Assembly: GCF_000518765.1 (NCBI RefSeq)
Contig: NZ_JAEF01000006.1
Coordinates: forward strand, 310,001 to 374,000
Direction of reading: 5' to 3'
DNA length: 64,000 nucleotides
From: Ruminococcus flavefaciens ATCC 19208
GTDB lineage: Bacteria; Bacillota; Clostridia; Oscillospirales; Ruminococcaceae
The position numbers and the translations under genes are program-made. Below, piece by piece: positions 1 to 9,818 of this stretch (positions are counted from its first letter, which is position 1; every line of letters starts with the position of its first letter). Below the pieces are notes generated by a model. It searched no databases. It had not been told where the DNA came from and worked only from the letters and a program-made list of their open reading frames with translations.

Positions 1-441
1 ACTGCCTCCGCCGCTTTGCTTCATCATGAAATAAAGGATAGCAACACCAAGGAGTATTGTAAGGATAACAGGTATCAATGAATAAAGCCATGTTCTATCG
101 GTTATCTTGATAAAGTCCTGTTCAAGTGTCTTATTTTCTTCAGCGTGATATTCATTATATTCTTTACGATAATCCTTGGTATCTTCAAGGAATATATTTA
201 CATTTGGAACGGTGTAGTGTTTATCTTTTTCCTGATCTTCAATTCTATAAGTCAGTTCACCTGTTCCGAGGTCCAGTTCATAGCTCGATACCTGATAATT
301 ATCGAAAAGGCTAATGATTTCGGAATACTGAGTTTTGTTGCTTGTGGAATTAAGTCTTGAGCTTACATAGATAAGCAGAAAGACAGCTGCAATTATGAGC
401 ATGAGATAGGTAAAAATACCTTTGCTTTTCTTTGGTGTCAA
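1..441 (-). CDS. ftsH: ATP-dependent zinc metalloprotease FtsH, N-terminal part (cut by window edge)
   Basis: The first 147 codons of a membrane-bound AAA+ protease. A TTG start at 441-439 follows a GGAGAGG ribosome binding site. The protein begins with a short basic stretch and a transmembrane segment (about residues 9-25). An extracytoplasmic domain of about 85 residues and a second transmembrane segment follow, and the sequence ends in a Gly-rich stretch just before where the AAA domain would start. This is the typical FtsH N-terminus. The catalytic parts lie outside the window. It is the last visible gene of the rnjA-gdpP-rplI-dnaB-tilS row and follows tilS by 17 nt. In many Firmicutes an hpt gene sits between tilS and ftsH; here there is none. 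Confidence 0.87.
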   Translation of the reverse strand, partial: MTPKKSKGIFTYLMLIIAAVFLLIYVSSRLNSTSNKTQYSEIISLFDNYQVSSYELDLGTGELTYRIEDQEKDKHYTVPNVNIFLEDTKDYRKEYNEYHAEENKTLEQDFIKITDRTWLYSLIPVILTILLGVAILYFMMKQSGGGS

Positions 442-458
442 ATTATCCTCTCCATTTC

Positions 459-1799
459 TTACGATCGTATAAATGAAATTTTTAAAAACCTGACTGTACA
501 TGTATCGGCGGCAATACGACCTGCAATACCGATTTTTTCAGCAAGGATCGTTCCACATTCGTCTTCCATGAATAGAAGATCCGAACGTTCCTCAGCAGGA
601 ATTTTTTCATTTATCAGCTTTTTGACGGAAGAAGTAAAATCTCGTCCTTTAAGTTTTATCTTATCCCCGAACTTTCTTGTCCGCACAATAAGCCTTCCTC
701 TTATTTTATCATAATCAGCAACATAAAATGTGGATTTTTTATGAACGACTTCAAATTTCTTCAAATTATCACATTCCAAAATCTCACATCTTACAGTGCA
801 GTTACCGATAAATATATCTTTACCAATGACTATTTCAGCCGAAATAGTTTCCTTCGGGATATTTTTTATAACTTTAAGCTCAAAAATATCATTGCCGCTT
901 TCAAGAAAAAATGAACCGGAAATATTTATTTTTCCGCCTTTAAGTAAAATATCATCAGCTTCTTCAAGTCTGCTGAATGAATAGGGAAGCTGATTATCAG
1001 CAAGCAGTCGGGAAATACATCGTTTTCTGATTACTGCATCGTATTTACCCAGTCCGAAAAATTTATTGCCTCTTCTGCATTTGTCTTCGGCTTCGGAGAC
1101 GATTTTTTCGATAAACTCATTTTCTTCCCTAAGATTGCTTATTGTATTTACTGAAGTTTCATTTACTGATTGATTTATCTCTGACAGCAGCGGAACTACC
1201 TTATGTCTTATCTTATTTCTTGTATAATTATCTGACAGGTTTGTACTGTCGGTTACATATGAATGTTCATGTGTCGCAAGATATTCTTCGATCTCCTGAC
1301 GTGTAACAGTTAGCAGCGGTCTGACTATATTTCCGCGTTTCACAGGTATGCCTGAAAGACCTTTTACGCCTGTACCGCGTGATAAGTTCAGAATAACCGT
1401 TTCAAGATTGTCATTGGCGTTATGGGCTGTTGCAAGCTGTTTCCCTTTTGAATTTTCTTCAAATATTTTATATCTGAGCTTTCTTGCAGCTTCCTCAACT
1501 GAGATGCCTTCAGCAGCGGAAAGTCCTTTAACATCGCAAGATACAGCCTTAAACGGAATATCTAACCTCTGACACAGTTCACGGCAGAACTGCTCATCTC
1601 TGTCACTTTCTTTTCCGCGTAGACAGTGATTTACGTGTACTGCTTCAACGCTGATCCCAAGTTTTGCCTTTAACTCATTCAAGACCAAAAGTAGTGTAAC
1701 ACTGTCAGCTCCGCCTGATAATCCGCACACAACGGTATCACCACGTGTAAGCAGCTGGTTTTTTAAAATAAAATCGTAAACCTTAGTTAACATATTCAT
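459..1799 (-). CDS. tilS: tRNA(Ile)-lysidine synthetase TilS
   Basis: Attaches lysine to C34 of the CAU-anticodon tRNA-Ile, using ATP, so that it reads AUA instead of AUG. The N-type PP-loop motif SGGADS is at about residues 29-34. The AHNANDNLET motif and the RGTGVKGLSGIP stretch of the family follow. The C-terminal third holds the TilS substrate-binding domain (RTRKFGDKIKLKG region). The length of 446 residues is normal. The start overlaps the dnaB stop by 4 nt, implying translational coupling, and ftsH follows directly. The gene is essential in most bacteria. Confidence 0.93.
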   Translation of the reverse strand: MNMLTKVYDFILKNQLLTRGDTVVCGLSGGADSVTLLLVLNELKAKLGISVEAVHVNHCLRGKESDRDEQFCRELCQRLDIPFKAVSCDVKGLSAAEGISVEEAARKLRYKIFEENSKGKQLATAHNANDNLETVILNLSRGTGVKGLSGIPVKRGNIVRPLLTVTRQEIEEYLATHEHSYVTDSTNLSDNYTRNKIRHKVVPLLSEINQSVNETSVNTISNLREENEFIEKIVSEAEDKCRRGNKFFGLGKYDAVIRKRCISRLLADNQLPYSFSRLEEADDILLKGGKINISGSFFLESGNDIFELKVIKNIPKETISAEIVIGKDIFIGNCTVRCEILECDNLKKFEVVHKKSTFYVADYDKIRGRLIVRTRKFGDKIKLKGRDFTSSVKKLINEKIPAEERSDLLFMEDECGTILAEKIGIAGRIAADTCTVRFLKISFIRS

Positions 1800-3160
1800 A
1801 TATTTTCAGGTGCTTCATTATAATCAGGATTCGAGAAGCGCGTATACTGACCGTCCCAGATAAGCTCAACGGTTCCTGTTTCACCGTGTCGGTTTTTAGC
1901 GACAATACACTCAGATATATTCTGACGCTGACTTTCTTTATTGTAGTAAGCTTCGCGGTAAAGGAACAGAACGATATCTGCGTCCTGCTCGATCGAACCC
2001 GACTCACGAAGGTCTGAAAGCATCGGCCTTTTATCTGTACGGCTTTCAACAGCACGTGAAAGCTGTGAAAGAAGTATAACAGGTACGTTAAGTTCTTTGG
2101 CCATTACCTTTAACTGACGGGTAATTTCACTGATAACAGTAACCCTGTTGTCGGAATGTGAAGTAGACTCCATAAGCTGAAGGTAGTCGATAATAACCAA
2201 TCCGAGATTTTTAGTTCGTCTCAGCTTGGCTTTCATCTGCTGCACGGTCATGCTTGCGGTATCGTCGATATATAAGGGAATGGTGCTGAGATAGCCTGCA
2301 CTTGTAGCAAGTTTGACCCAGTCTTCACCTGTTATACGTCCGTTTCTGAGTGTATTTGACTCAACAAGAGCTTCTGTGGAAAGAATTCTTGTTGCAAGCT
2401 GTTCCTTTGACATTTCGAGGTTGAATGTAACGACCTCCTTTTCGGAGCGCCTTGCAACGTTTGTAGCTATATTCATGGCGAAGGAAGTCTTTCCCATACC
2501 CGGTCTTGCGGCAATTATGATAAGGTCAGACTTGTTAAGTCCCGAAGTAATACTGTCAAGGAGAGTAAAGCCTGTTCTTGCGCCGACATACTTTTCCTTG
2601 TCAGGACCGGATATTTTTCCGAGTCTGTCATACGCTTCGGCTATAGCATCTGAGAGCGGAACAAGTCCCTTTACGTCTCTGCCCTGTCTTATGTCATATA
2701 TCTTTTGTTCGGCAGCATCAAGAAGGAGCTGTGCATCTTGCTCGCCTGACTGAACATCTTCAAGTATTGATCTTGCGACATAGCTGAGACTTCTGAGGAA
2801 GTATTTATCAGCAACGATCTTGCAGTAGCTCTGTATATTTGAAGTGGAGGGGAGTAAATTGCCTATTTCAGCAAGATAACGTCTGCCCTCGGCAGGACTT
2901 TCAAAAATATGCTGTTTTTCAGCTTCATTCAGCACCGTAACGATATCCACAGGCAGGCTCATGGAGTTCATCTGGAGCATAATGGAGTAAAGTGCTTTAT
3001 GTTGTTCATTATAGAAGTATTCGGGCTTTATAAGTTCAATAACATCGGAAAGCACCGATGGTTGGGAGATTATTGCACCCAGAACTGACTGTTCAGCTTC
3101 AATACTGTGAGGAAGCTCGCGAGCTGCGAGCAGGATCTCATTTTCATCCATATTATTCAC
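1796..3160 (-). CDS. dnaB: Replicative DNA helicase DnaB
   Basis: Hexameric 5'-3' helicase of the replication fork. It has the N-terminal primase-interacting domain (LPHSIEAEQSVLGA near residue 15), a linker, and a RecA-like C-terminal domain. That domain has Walker A ARPGMGKTS at about residue 218, Walker B LVIIDYLQLM, and the DnaB motif DLRESGSIEQDADIV. At 454 residues it has the usual length and no intein. It lies 3 nt from rplI upstream and overlaps tilS by 4 nt. The rplI-dnaB order is conserved in many Firmicutes. Confidence 0.96.
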   Translation of the reverse strand: MNNMDENEILLAARELPHSIEAEQSVLGAIISQPSVLSDVIELIKPEYFYNEQHKALYSIMLQMNSMSLPVDIVTVLNEAEKQHIFESPAEGRRYLAEIGNLLPSTSNIQSYCKIVADKYFLRSLSYVARSILEDVQSGEQDAQLLLDAAEQKIYDIRQGRDVKGLVPLSDAIAEAYDRLGKISGPDKEKYVGARTGFTLLDSITSGLNKSDLIIIAARPGMGKTSFAMNIATNVARRSEKEVVTFNLEMSKEQLATRILSTEALVESNTLRNGRITGEDWVKLATSAGYLSTIPLYIDDTASMTVQQMKAKLRRTKNLGLVIIDYLQLMESTSHSDNRVTVISEITRQLKVMAKELNVPVILLSQLSRAVESRTDKRPMLSDLRESGSIEQDADIVLFLYREAYYNKESQRQNISECIVAKNRHGETGTVELIWDGQYTRFSNPDYNEAPENI

Positions 3161-3163
3161 CGA

Positions 3164-3610
3164 TCAGCCTTCGCTGACTTCAACATCAACCGTTTCGGAT
3201 ATACCGTTATAAAGCTTTATCGTAGCTGTATAAGAACCGAAATTCTTTATATCTGTACTTAGAGTGATCTTCTTTTTATCAAGCTGTAGATCAAACTGCT
3301 TTGAAATAGCATCAGCAACGTGAGCGGATGTTACAGAGCCAAAAAGCTTGCCGTTTGAACCTGCTTTTGCTATGACATTTACTTTTTTGCCTTTAAGCTT
3401 GGCAGCAGCTTCCTTTGCTGCCTGAATATCCATATCTATTTTGTGCTGTGCCGAAGCTTGTGCGCCTTCGAGTTTGTTCATATTTGCTGCCGTAGCCTCT
3501 ACGGCATAGCCCTTAGGAATTAGCATATTGCGTGCATATCCGTCTGCGACATTTTTTAATTCGCCTTTTTTACCTGATCCTTTTACATCCTGTAAGAAAA
3601 TTACTTTCAT
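3164..3610 (-). CDS. rplI: 50S ribosomal protein L9
   Basis: Large-subunit protein that binds 23S rRNA near the L1 stalk and helps keep reading frame. The N-terminal domain shows the family start ([18 protein letters not shown]) and the signature [15 protein letters not shown]. An Ala/Lys-rich helix joins it to the C-terminal domain. The 148-residue length is standard. It is the third gene of the rnjA operon, 20 nt downstream of gdpP. Confidence 0.96.
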   Translation of the reverse strand: MKVIFLQDVKGSGKKGELKNVADGYARNMLIPKGYAVEATAANMNKLEGAQASAQHKIDMDIQAAKEAAAKLKGKKVNVIAKAGSNGKLFGSVTSAHVADAISKQFDLQLDKKKITLSTDIKNFGSYTATIKLYNGISETVDVEVSEG

Positions 3611-3630
3611 ATTTATACCGACCTTTCTTT

Positions 3631-5604
3631 TTATGTTTCAGAACTGTTTTTGCGACAGTCGTCAATTGCGTAAATAAGTGCTTTAACCGCATCAGCAATT
3701 TCAACATTTTCAAGCTGAGTAGCTGCCATTGTCTGATGACCACCGCCGCCGAGCTGTTCCATTATCAGCTGAACATTGAGCGCACCAAGTGAACGAGCAG
3801 AAATATTGATAGTATTTGATGTTCTGTAGATAACAAAAGATGCATCAACATCTGTTATACTCAATAATTCATCAGCCGCCTGCGGAGCAACTACACGTAT
3901 ATCATCTGATGTGAAATCAGCTGCTGCAATAGCACAGTGATTATGTATTTTTGCAGATGCAACTATCTGAGTCTTTCTTCTGTACGATTCTATAGAATTT
4001 GAGAAAAGAAGCTTAACGGCTACAGTATCAGCACCGAGTTTTTTTAGAAAAGCAGCTGCTTCAAATGTTCTTACGCCTGTACGCATTACAAAATTTTTGG
4101 TATCAAGCATAATTCCAGCAAGAAGTGCATCTGCGTAACAGCTTGCTATCTTTTCTTCTGAGTTGTAATTGAAATACTGTATTATCTCGGTTACCATTTC
4201 CGAAGCCGATGAAGCGTATGGTTCATGGTGGAAGATAACAGCATCATCAATATAGTTAACTGTTTTTCTGTGGTGATCCACAACTACTACTGCATGAGCC
4301 TTTTCGTAAAGTGCGCGGCTCTCGACATAATCTTTATTATGTGTATCAACAATAATGAGGATATCATTGGCTCCTATCATGCCTTCAGCCTCAGCAGGTG
4401 TTATGAACAGATCACTTTCAGTTTCGGCATCGATCGTATCAATAAGATTTATAGCAAGATTTTTTGTACGGTCTACAGCTATATAGGCTTCTTTTCCGAG
4501 TATCGAAACTGCTCCTGCAAGTCCGCAGGCTGCTCCGACGGAATCAAGATCGCCAAAGCGATGTCCCATAATGAATACCTTTTCGGAGTTCATTATAAGA
4601 TCCTGCAATGCATTTGCAATTATCCTTGTCTTTGAACGTGAACGTTTCTCAACACCATTTGAGACACCGCCAAAGAATCTGTATCCGCTTTCGGTTTTTA
4701 CTACAGCCTGATCTCCTCCTCTTCCGAGAGCCATATCAAGACACTGACGGGCGATCTTTTCGCTTTCGGAAAGAGATGAAGCGCCCTGACCAACACCTAT
4801 AGAGAAGGTGAGGGGATATTTTCCTGCTATCTTGATATTTCTTGCAGCATCAAGAAGCTTGAATTTTCCGTCGATAATCTCTTTAAGATGACGGCTTTCA
4901 AGAATTGCAAAGAAAGTGTTTGCAGAGGTCTTTTTTATAAAACCGTTTGTATTGCTCATAAAATTCTCTATGAGTTTTTCGGTTTCAACAGATGTCTGAG
5001 CTTTTTCGCTTTCCTTTGCATTCTGCATTATATCATCGTAATTATCAATAGTAATGACCACAACATTTGGATGAGATTCATCCATATTCTTCTTTATACT
5101 ATAATAGCTCGTATCATCATGGAAATATAGGACGAGAAAGTACATATCGTTTTTATCGAATTTTTCGGCTGTAACATTATAAATACAGCCGTTCAGTGGA
5201 CAGAGTGCAGAGCCGTTTGTGATGAGAGACTCTATGTCAATCCGTACAAATCCCTCAAAATCATGTCCGTATACATCTTGTCCGAGACTTATTTTTTCAG
5301 CAAAGATCCGATTGTACCATACAAATTTTTTATTGTCATCTATAACAGCTACCGGCGCAGGAAGTGAATTCATGAATTCAGCAGCTGAACTTTCAAGGTG
5401 CTGATTCATTTTTGATATTCGCCGCATTGCATTTCTTGAATAAATAACAGTATAGACAATACAAGCAAAGATAAATGTCACAGCTGAAATAAAAACAATA
5501 TTAATGACTTTATCATTGTGGTCTATCAACAGAAAAGCTGACGTCATAGCTCCGAGTGCGAGTATATGAAGGATCAGCAGAACTGCCGGAAACTTATTTT
5601 TCAA
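3631..5604 (-). CDS. gdpP: Cyclic-di-AMP phosphodiesterase GdpP (DHH-DHHA1)
   Basis: Membrane enzyme that hydrolyses c-di-AMP to pApA, linking the signal to potassium balance, cell wall stress and beta-lactam response. Two transmembrane segments lie in residues 1-55. Then come a PAS-like domain (about 75-150), a degenerate GGDEF domain (about 170-300) and the DHH/DHHA1 catalytic region. Metal-binding motifs visible are [16 protein letters not shown] and VVDHHRKT, with the DHHA1 signature GGGGHQ near the C-terminus. The GGDEF signature is replaced by ALGRGGDQA, as expected in GdpP, which lacks diguanylate cyclase activity. The 657-residue length is normal. It lies between rnjA and rplI, a common Firmicute order. 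Confidence 0.94.
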   Translation of the reverse strand: MKNKFPAVLLILHILALGAMTSAFLLIDHNDKVINIVFISAVTFIFACIVYTVIYSRNAMRRISKMNQHLESSAAEFMNSLPAPVAVIDDNKKFVWYNRIFAEKISLGQDVYGHDFEGFVRIDIESLITNGSALCPLNGCIYNVTAEKFDKNDMYFLVLYFHDDTSYYSIKKNMDESHPNVVVITIDNYDDIMQNAKESEKAQTSVETEKLIENFMSNTNGFIKKTSANTFFAILESRHLKEIIDGKFKLLDAARNIKIAGKYPLTFSIGVGQGASSLSESEKIARQCLDMALGRGGDQAVVKTESGYRFFGGVSNGVEKRSRSKTRIIANALQDLIMNSEKVFIMGHRFGDLDSVGAACGLAGAVSILGKEAYIAVDRTKNLAINLIDTIDAETESDLFITPAEAEGMIGANDILIIVDTHNKDYVESRALYEKAHAVVVVDHHRKTVNYIDDAVIFHHEPYASSASEMVTEIIQYFNYNSEEKIASCYADALLAGIMLDTKNFVMRTGVRTFEAAAFLKKLGADTVAVKLLFSNSIESYRRKTQIVASAKIHNHCAIAAADFTSDDIRVVAPQAADELLSITDVDASFVIYRTSNTINISARSLGALNVQLIMEQLGGGGHQTMAATQLENVEIADAVKALIYAIDDCRKNSSET

Positions 5605-5625
5605 CTTAAAGCTCCTTTCGGAAAA

Positions 5626-7458
5626 TCATGTCTCCATAATTATAGGAAGGATCATAGGACTGCGCTTGGTTTTCTGGTAAATATAATCTGAAAGCGCATC
5701 ACGAAGCTTACCCTTGAGAGAATTCCACTCTCTTAATTCACTTGCAGAGCAGTTAGAGAGAGTATATGTGAGGAGACCTTTTGCCTCTTCCATAAGCTCT
5801 TCCGACTCGCGGACATATACAAATCCTCTTGAGATTATGTCAGGGCCTGCAACTATCTCGTTGGAACTGCGTTCAATTCCTATAACGATAATGATAAGAC
5901 CGTCCTGAGCGAGGTGTTTTCTGTCCCTGAGAACTATAGATCCAACATCTCCGACACCGAGACCGTCTACCAGAACTCGTCCGGCAGGTACCTGAGATAC
6001 GACCTTCATGGTATTTCCGTCGGTTTCTATGACATTTCCGATTTCGGCTATTATCACATTCTCATCAGGAAGACCCATTTGCTTTGCAAGATCTGCATGC
6101 TTTTTGAGATGCTTGTATTCACCGTGAACAGGAATAAAGAACTTAGGCTTTGTCAGAGCCTGCATGAGTTTTAATTCTTCCTGACAGGCGTGACCCGAAA
6201 CGTGAACTTCATACATTGCCTCATAAACTACTTCAGCACCTGATTTCATAAGTTCGTTGACAACTCTCGTTACGAATTTTTCATTGCCTGGGATAGGTGT
6301 AGCAGAGATGATAATGAAGTCCATAGGTGTAATATTTACTTTTTTATGGTCGTTCATAGCCATTCTTGTGAGAGCTGACATTGGTTCTCCCTGACTTCCG
6401 GTAGTAATGAGAACTATTCTTTCACTCTCATAGCGGTTCATCATTTCTATGTCGATAAATATACCGTCGGGGACATCGAGGTATCCAAGCTCGATAGCGG
6501 TATTTATTACATTTACCATGCTTCTGCCGAATACAGCGACCTTTCTGCCGTATCTTTCAGCACAGTTTACGATCTGCTGTACACGGTGTATATTTGATGA
6601 GAAAGTAGCGATGATTATACGCTTTCCTTCGCCCTTCTGGAAAAGCTTATCGAAGGATTCGCCGACTGTACGCTCGGAATGAGTATATCCGGGACGCTCG
6701 GCGTTTGTTGAATCAGCCATAAGTGCAAGAACTCCGCGGCTGCCGAGTTCACCAAATCTTGCAAGATCAATTATTTTGCCGTCAATAGGGGAGTAATCAA
6801 CCTTGAAATCGCCTGTATGAACGATAACACCGGCAGGTGTATGGATAGCCATACCAACTGAATCCGGGATTGAGTGGTTGACCTTAATGAATTCAACAGC
6901 CATGCAGCCCATTTTTACTGTCTTTTTAGGCTCAACTATATTGAGATTGACTTTTCCGAAAAGCCCCTGCTCCTTGAGCTTGCCTTCGATAAGTCCTATA
7001 GTAAGGCGTGTAGCATAAACGGGAACATTGACCTTTTTCAGAAGATAAGCAAGTCCGCCGATATGATCTTCATGTCCGTGGGTTATAACGATACCTCTGA
7101 TCTTTTCTTTATTTCGCTCAACATACGTAAAATCAGGGATAACGATGTCAACACCGGGCATATCTGCATCAGGGAATGCAAGACCGCAGTCAAGAATGAA
7201 TATATCATTTGAACACTCAAAGACTGTCATATTCTTACCAATTTCGTTAAGTCCTCCAAGAGGAATTATCTTTACGGGAGTCTTTTTGACTTCTTTAGGC
7301 TTTCTGCCTCCTTTTGTTTTTGCAGGAGCTGCTATTTCAGCATTTACCTTTTTTTCATTTACATTCTTTTCCTTGCCAGATGTTCTCTTTCTGTAGGTTC
7401 TCTTAGGCGCAGCCGCTGAATTCTGCTTCGCCTTTGTACTTTTTTCTTTTTCGTTCAC
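5626..7458 (-). CDS. rnjA: Ribonuclease J
   Basis: Metallo-beta-lactamase/beta-CASP nuclease with 5'-3' exo- and endonuclease activity, central to mRNA turnover and rRNA maturation where RNase E is absent. After a Lys-rich tail of about 55 residues (longer than in B. subtilis RNase J1), the core shows GGLNEIGKN, the zinc motif HGHEDHIGG, HTGDFKVD, and beta-CASP motifs including HVSGHACQEE and IPVHGEYKHL. The start is GTG at 7458-7456 behind GCGAGG. The leader contains a strong promoter, several hairpins and an intrinsic terminator (see separate entries), so expression is probably controlled after initiation. Confidence 0.95.
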   Translation of the reverse strand: MNEKEKSTKAKQNSAAAPKRTYRKRTSGKEKNVNEKKVNAEIAAPAKTKGGRKPKEVKKTPVKIIPLGGLNEIGKNMTVFECSNDIFILDCGLAFPDADMPGVDIVIPDFTYVERNKEKIRGIVITHGHEDHIGGLAYLLKKVNVPVYATRLTIGLIEGKLKEQGLFGKVNLNIVEPKKTVKMGCMAVEFIKVNHSIPDSVGMAIHTPAGVIVHTGDFKVDYSPIDGKIIDLARFGELGSRGVLALMADSTNAERPGYTHSERTVGESFDKLFQKGEGKRIIIATFSSNIHRVQQIVNCAERYGRKVAVFGRSMVNVINTAIELGYLDVPDGIFIDIEMMNRYESERIVLITTGSQGEPMSALTRMAMNDHKKVNITPMDFIIISATPIPGNEKFVTRVVNELMKSGAEVVYEAMYEVHVSGHACQEELKLMQALTKPKFFIPVHGEYKHLKKHADLAKQMGLPDENVIIAEIGNVIETDGNTMKVVSQVPAGRVLVDGLGVGDVGSIVLRDRKHLAQDGLIIIVIGIERSSNEIVAGPDIISRGFVYVRESEELMEEAKGLLTYTLSNCSASELREWNSLKGKLRDALSDYIYQKTKRSPMILPIIMET

Positions 7459-7484
7459 TATATGACCTCGCTTTCAAGAATAGG

Positions 7485-7814
7485 GAAAACTTTCGCATGA
7501 ACGCAGCGAAAGTCCTGAAAATATATAAAAGACCTCGGAAAAAATAAAAACAAGCCATTTTTACGAACTTTTTTAAGAATGGCTAAAAACTGGCGACAAA
7601 AAGACTGACCACATACAACAGGCAAACGTACAAGCTCGTTTGTCTATGAGCCGAACCTGATAACAATATGTGACCACTTTAAAAATTAAAATCCGAAGCA
7701 AAATACCGCACATCGCCCTGCGGTTTTATATCTTAATGACGTATTTCCGTCATAAAAGCCTTGAAAAATATATATTAAAGCACTGCTCACCAATGAGCAG
7801 ACACAATTATTCAC
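7485..7814 (-). ncRNA. Unassigned structured leader or small RNA upstream of rnjA
   Basis: This intergenic stretch of more than 500 bases holds no gene on either strand. On the minus strand a consensus promoter should start a transcript near 7814. The RNA can form a series of hairpins: CTGCTCA/TGAGCAG (7783-7800), ATGACG/CGTCAT (7736-7753), ACCGCA/TGCGGT (7705-7724), and a larger branched element closed by a 9-bp stem with two wobble pairs (7606-7676). That element encloses a CAAACG stem (7621-7644). A terminator hairpin (7539-7584) and a last 8-bp stem ACTTTCGC/GCGAAAGT (7489-7513) lie before the rnjA ribosome site. I see no motif of a known riboswitch, T-box, tmRNA or SRP RNA. It may be an attenuated leader of rnjA or a separate small RNA of about 270 nt. 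Confidence 0.6.
7539..7584 (-). terminator. Intrinsic terminator inside the rnjA leader
   Basis: On the minus strand, arms AGCCATTCTT and AAAAATGGCT form a 10-bp stem containing one G-U pair. The stem is followed by a U-rich run (TGTTTTTATTTTTT). It sits about 80 nt before the rnjA start codon and after all the upstream hairpins, so it could act as an attenuator. Confidence 0.7.
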
Positions 7815-7820
7815 ACTATA

Positions 7821-7849
7821 ATTATACAAAAACAAAAAGCTTATGTCAA
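7821..7849 (-). promoter_or_regulatory. Consensus sigma-A promoter of the rnjA leader
   Basis: Minus strand: perfect TTGACA (7849-7844), 17-nt spacer, perfect TATAAT (7826-7821). Both hexamers match consensus exactly, among the best promoters in the window. Predicted start near 7814, about 356 nt ahead of the rnjA start codon. Confidence 0.85.
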
Positions 7850-7983
7850 TAGCAAAAAGCGGTTGTAAACAACATTTGGCATAATAAATAAATTTTTATA
7901 TACGGTTGAATTTATTGTGGTATTTGATAATTATTATAAACTCTTTTTTTGCGTAGAATTCAGCAAAAGAATATATAGTCATA

Positions 7984-9249
7984 TTATTTATTGACCGAAC
8001 CTGATATTTTTATACCCTTGACTTTGTTTATAAGCAGGAAAAGTCCGATAATATTGAAAAAAGCCATTAATCCGTTAAAAATATCTGATATAGTCCATGC
8101 TTTTTCAGCTTTTATGATCACACCGAGCGCTGTAACGAGAGAAAATGCAAAGGAAAAAACAGTTTTAGAGCTATTGGGGTGCAGAAAAATGAAGGCAGTT
8201 TCGCCGCAGTAATACCAGCCTATGATCGTACAAAAAGCAAATGCTGTCATCAAAACAGCAATTATGCAGCAGGAATATTTTCCTGTAGCTGTATCAAATG
8301 CCTCATATACTGTACCGTTTGAAGATGCACATAATATTGTAAATGCTGTAAGAGTACAGCAAATAATCGTATCTATAAACACTTCAAACATACTGCACAT
8401 ACCTTGAAGTTCAATATCATTGCTGTTGACTGATGAACTGTGAAGTATAGGTGAGCTTCCGAGACCTGCTTCATTTGAAAAAACTCCGCGGCGAATGCCT
8501 GATGAAACGGCTTTTGATACGCTGTATCCCGATACTCCTCCCACACATTGACGAATTCCGAAGGCTTCATAAAATATTTTTATAATAATATTTGGAAGAT
8601 TTGAACGTGTTTTCCATATGACTGAAATGCATATTGCGGTATACAGTATTGTTGCAAAAGGCAGGAATATCTGTGCCGCTCTTTCTATTCTTTTGGCGCC
8701 GCCGCAAATTACAGCTAAAACAACAATAAAAACAATAATTGATAAAAGAAATGGGCTTATTTTCAAACATTTTCTTATACATTCGGACATTGCGTTAGCC
8801 TGAACCATACCGCCCATTCCGAATGATGCTAATATACAGCAGAATGCAAAACATATCGCAAGCTTCATGCTGCCGGCGCCTTTCGCAAGATATGCCATAG
8901 GTCCTTTTATACTTTTGTCGCTGTATATTGAAGAAAGATTGTTTTCTGCATATACAGTAGCCATACCAAGAAATGCGGATATCCACATCCAGAAAATTGC
9001 TCCTGCTCCGCCTATAACGATCGCTGACGCGACTCCCGTGATATTGCCTGTTCCCATTGCAGCACCAAGAGATACACACATCGTTTTGAACTGATTTTTC
9101 CTTATCTCTTTATTGTGAGCTGTCTTTATCATGTAAGGGATGAGTCTGAACTGTATAGCTCTTAGTTTTACGGTGTATATGACGCCGATGAGCAAAAGTA
9201 AAAGAATCAGTCCCTTGCCCCATATCAAGTCATTTATTCTTTCGAGCAT
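7984..9249 (-). CDS. Sodium:alanine symporter family (AGCS) amino acid carrier
   Basis: Polytopic membrane protein of 421 residues with about 10 hydrophobic segments. AGCS signatures are visible: GTGNITGVASAI near residue 66 and NEAGLGSSPILHSSS near residue 265. The family imports alanine or glycine with Na+ or H+. A ribosome site AGGAG lies 9-10 nt before the ATG at 9249. It stands alone, divergent from the PH-domain gene at 9366. Substrate and ion are inferred from the family; a sodium V-ATPase later in the window would fit Na+ coupling. At 421 residues it is slightly shorter than typical (about 450). Confidence 0.85.
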   Translation of the reverse strand: MLERINDLIWGKGLILLLLLIGVIYTVKLRAIQFRLIPYMIKTAHNKEIRKNQFKTMCVSLGAAMGTGNITGVASAIVIGGAGAIFWMWISAFLGMATVYAENNLSSIYSDKSIKGPMAYLAKGAGSMKLAICFAFCCILASFGMGGMVQANAMSECIRKCLKISPFLLSIIVFIVVLAVICGGAKRIERAAQIFLPFATILYTAICISVIWKTRSNLPNIIIKIFYEAFGIRQCVGGVSGYSVSKAVSSGIRRGVFSNEAGLGSSPILHSSSVNSNDIELQGMCSMFEVFIDTIICCTLTAFTILCASSNGTVYEAFDTATGKYSCCIIAVLMTAFAFCTIIGWYYCGETAFIFLHPNSSKTVFSFAFSLVTALGVIIKAEKAWTISDIFNGLMAFFNIIGLFLLINKVKGIKISGSVNK

Positions 9250-9308
9250 ATGTATCGTTTTTCTCCTGTTTTATGCGTTAAAGTTTACAATTTGTTTTTA
9301 ATTTCCCT

Positions 9309-9337
9309 TTTACATTAAATAGTATTTGTGATATAAT
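9309..9337 (+). promoter_or_regulatory. Promoter of the PH-domain operon
   Basis: TTTACA (9309-9314), 17-nt spacer, TATAAT (9332-9337). Predicted start near 9344, 22 nt before the ATG of the first gene. Confidence 0.75.
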
Positions 9338-9365
9338 AAAAATATACTTGGAAAGGGGGAGGAGA

Positions 9366-9818
9366 ATGAAACAATATGCACCTGACAGGAATTGTCTGAG
9401 CACAATGCGTATACTTATCACTGCGGCAGCTGTTATTATCATTGCAGCAGCAAAATACTTTTTGCCAATGGATAATGTTGTATTTTTCATAACTGTTGGT
9501 ACCATAGCAGTCTCTTGCTTTGAAATGTTTATCCATTTACCTCTCTATTTTTCTTCAATAAGTTATATTGCAACAAAGACCGAGGTCATAAAAAGCAGCG
9601 GTGTTTTTATAAAGGTACATCAGTCTGTAAGATATTCCTCCGTACAATACACAACTGTTATAAGCAGTCCTTTTTCTCAGTATACTGGATTTAATTTCAT
9701 AATATTCTTTGTATACGGAGGTCAGCTCAGACTCCTATTTCTAAAACAATCAGATGCCAAAGAAATAATCAGATTATCAGGAACTATAAATTTAAGGGGG
9801 GACAGGCATGTACCATGA
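9366..9818 (+). CDS. Bacterial PH (bPH2/YdbS-like) domain membrane protein
   Basis: A protein of 150 residues with two transmembrane segments near the N-terminus, followed by a bPH2-type domain (SGVFIKVHQSVRYSSVQYTTV region). This is the layout of YdbS-like proteins. The chosen ATG at 9366 has a strong GGGGGAGGAG site; an in-frame TTG at 9348 lies upstream of that site and is unlikely. It overlaps the next gene, a larger relative, by 11 nt. YdbS/YdbT pairs are common in Firmicutes; in Bacillus they affect resistance to some secreted bacteriocins. The role here is unknown. Confidence 0.7.
   Translation: MKQYAPDRNCLSTMRILITAAAVIIIAAAKYFLPMDNVVFFITVGTIAVSCFEMFIHLPLYFSSISYIATKTEVIKSSGVFIKVHQSVRYSSVQYTTVISSPFSQYTGFNFIIFFVYGGQLRLLFLKQSDAKEIIRLSGTINLRGDRHVP

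Noticed and set aside
7705..7724. T-box-like ACCGC...GCGGT element in the rnjA leader
   Set aside because: The invariant T-box bulge (TGGNACCGCG) and a specifier stem are missing, and RNase J is not a usual T-box target.
9348..9365. TTG start for the YdbS-like gene
   Set aside because: It lies before the GGGGGAGGAG site, whereas the ATG at 9366 follows it, though at close spacing.
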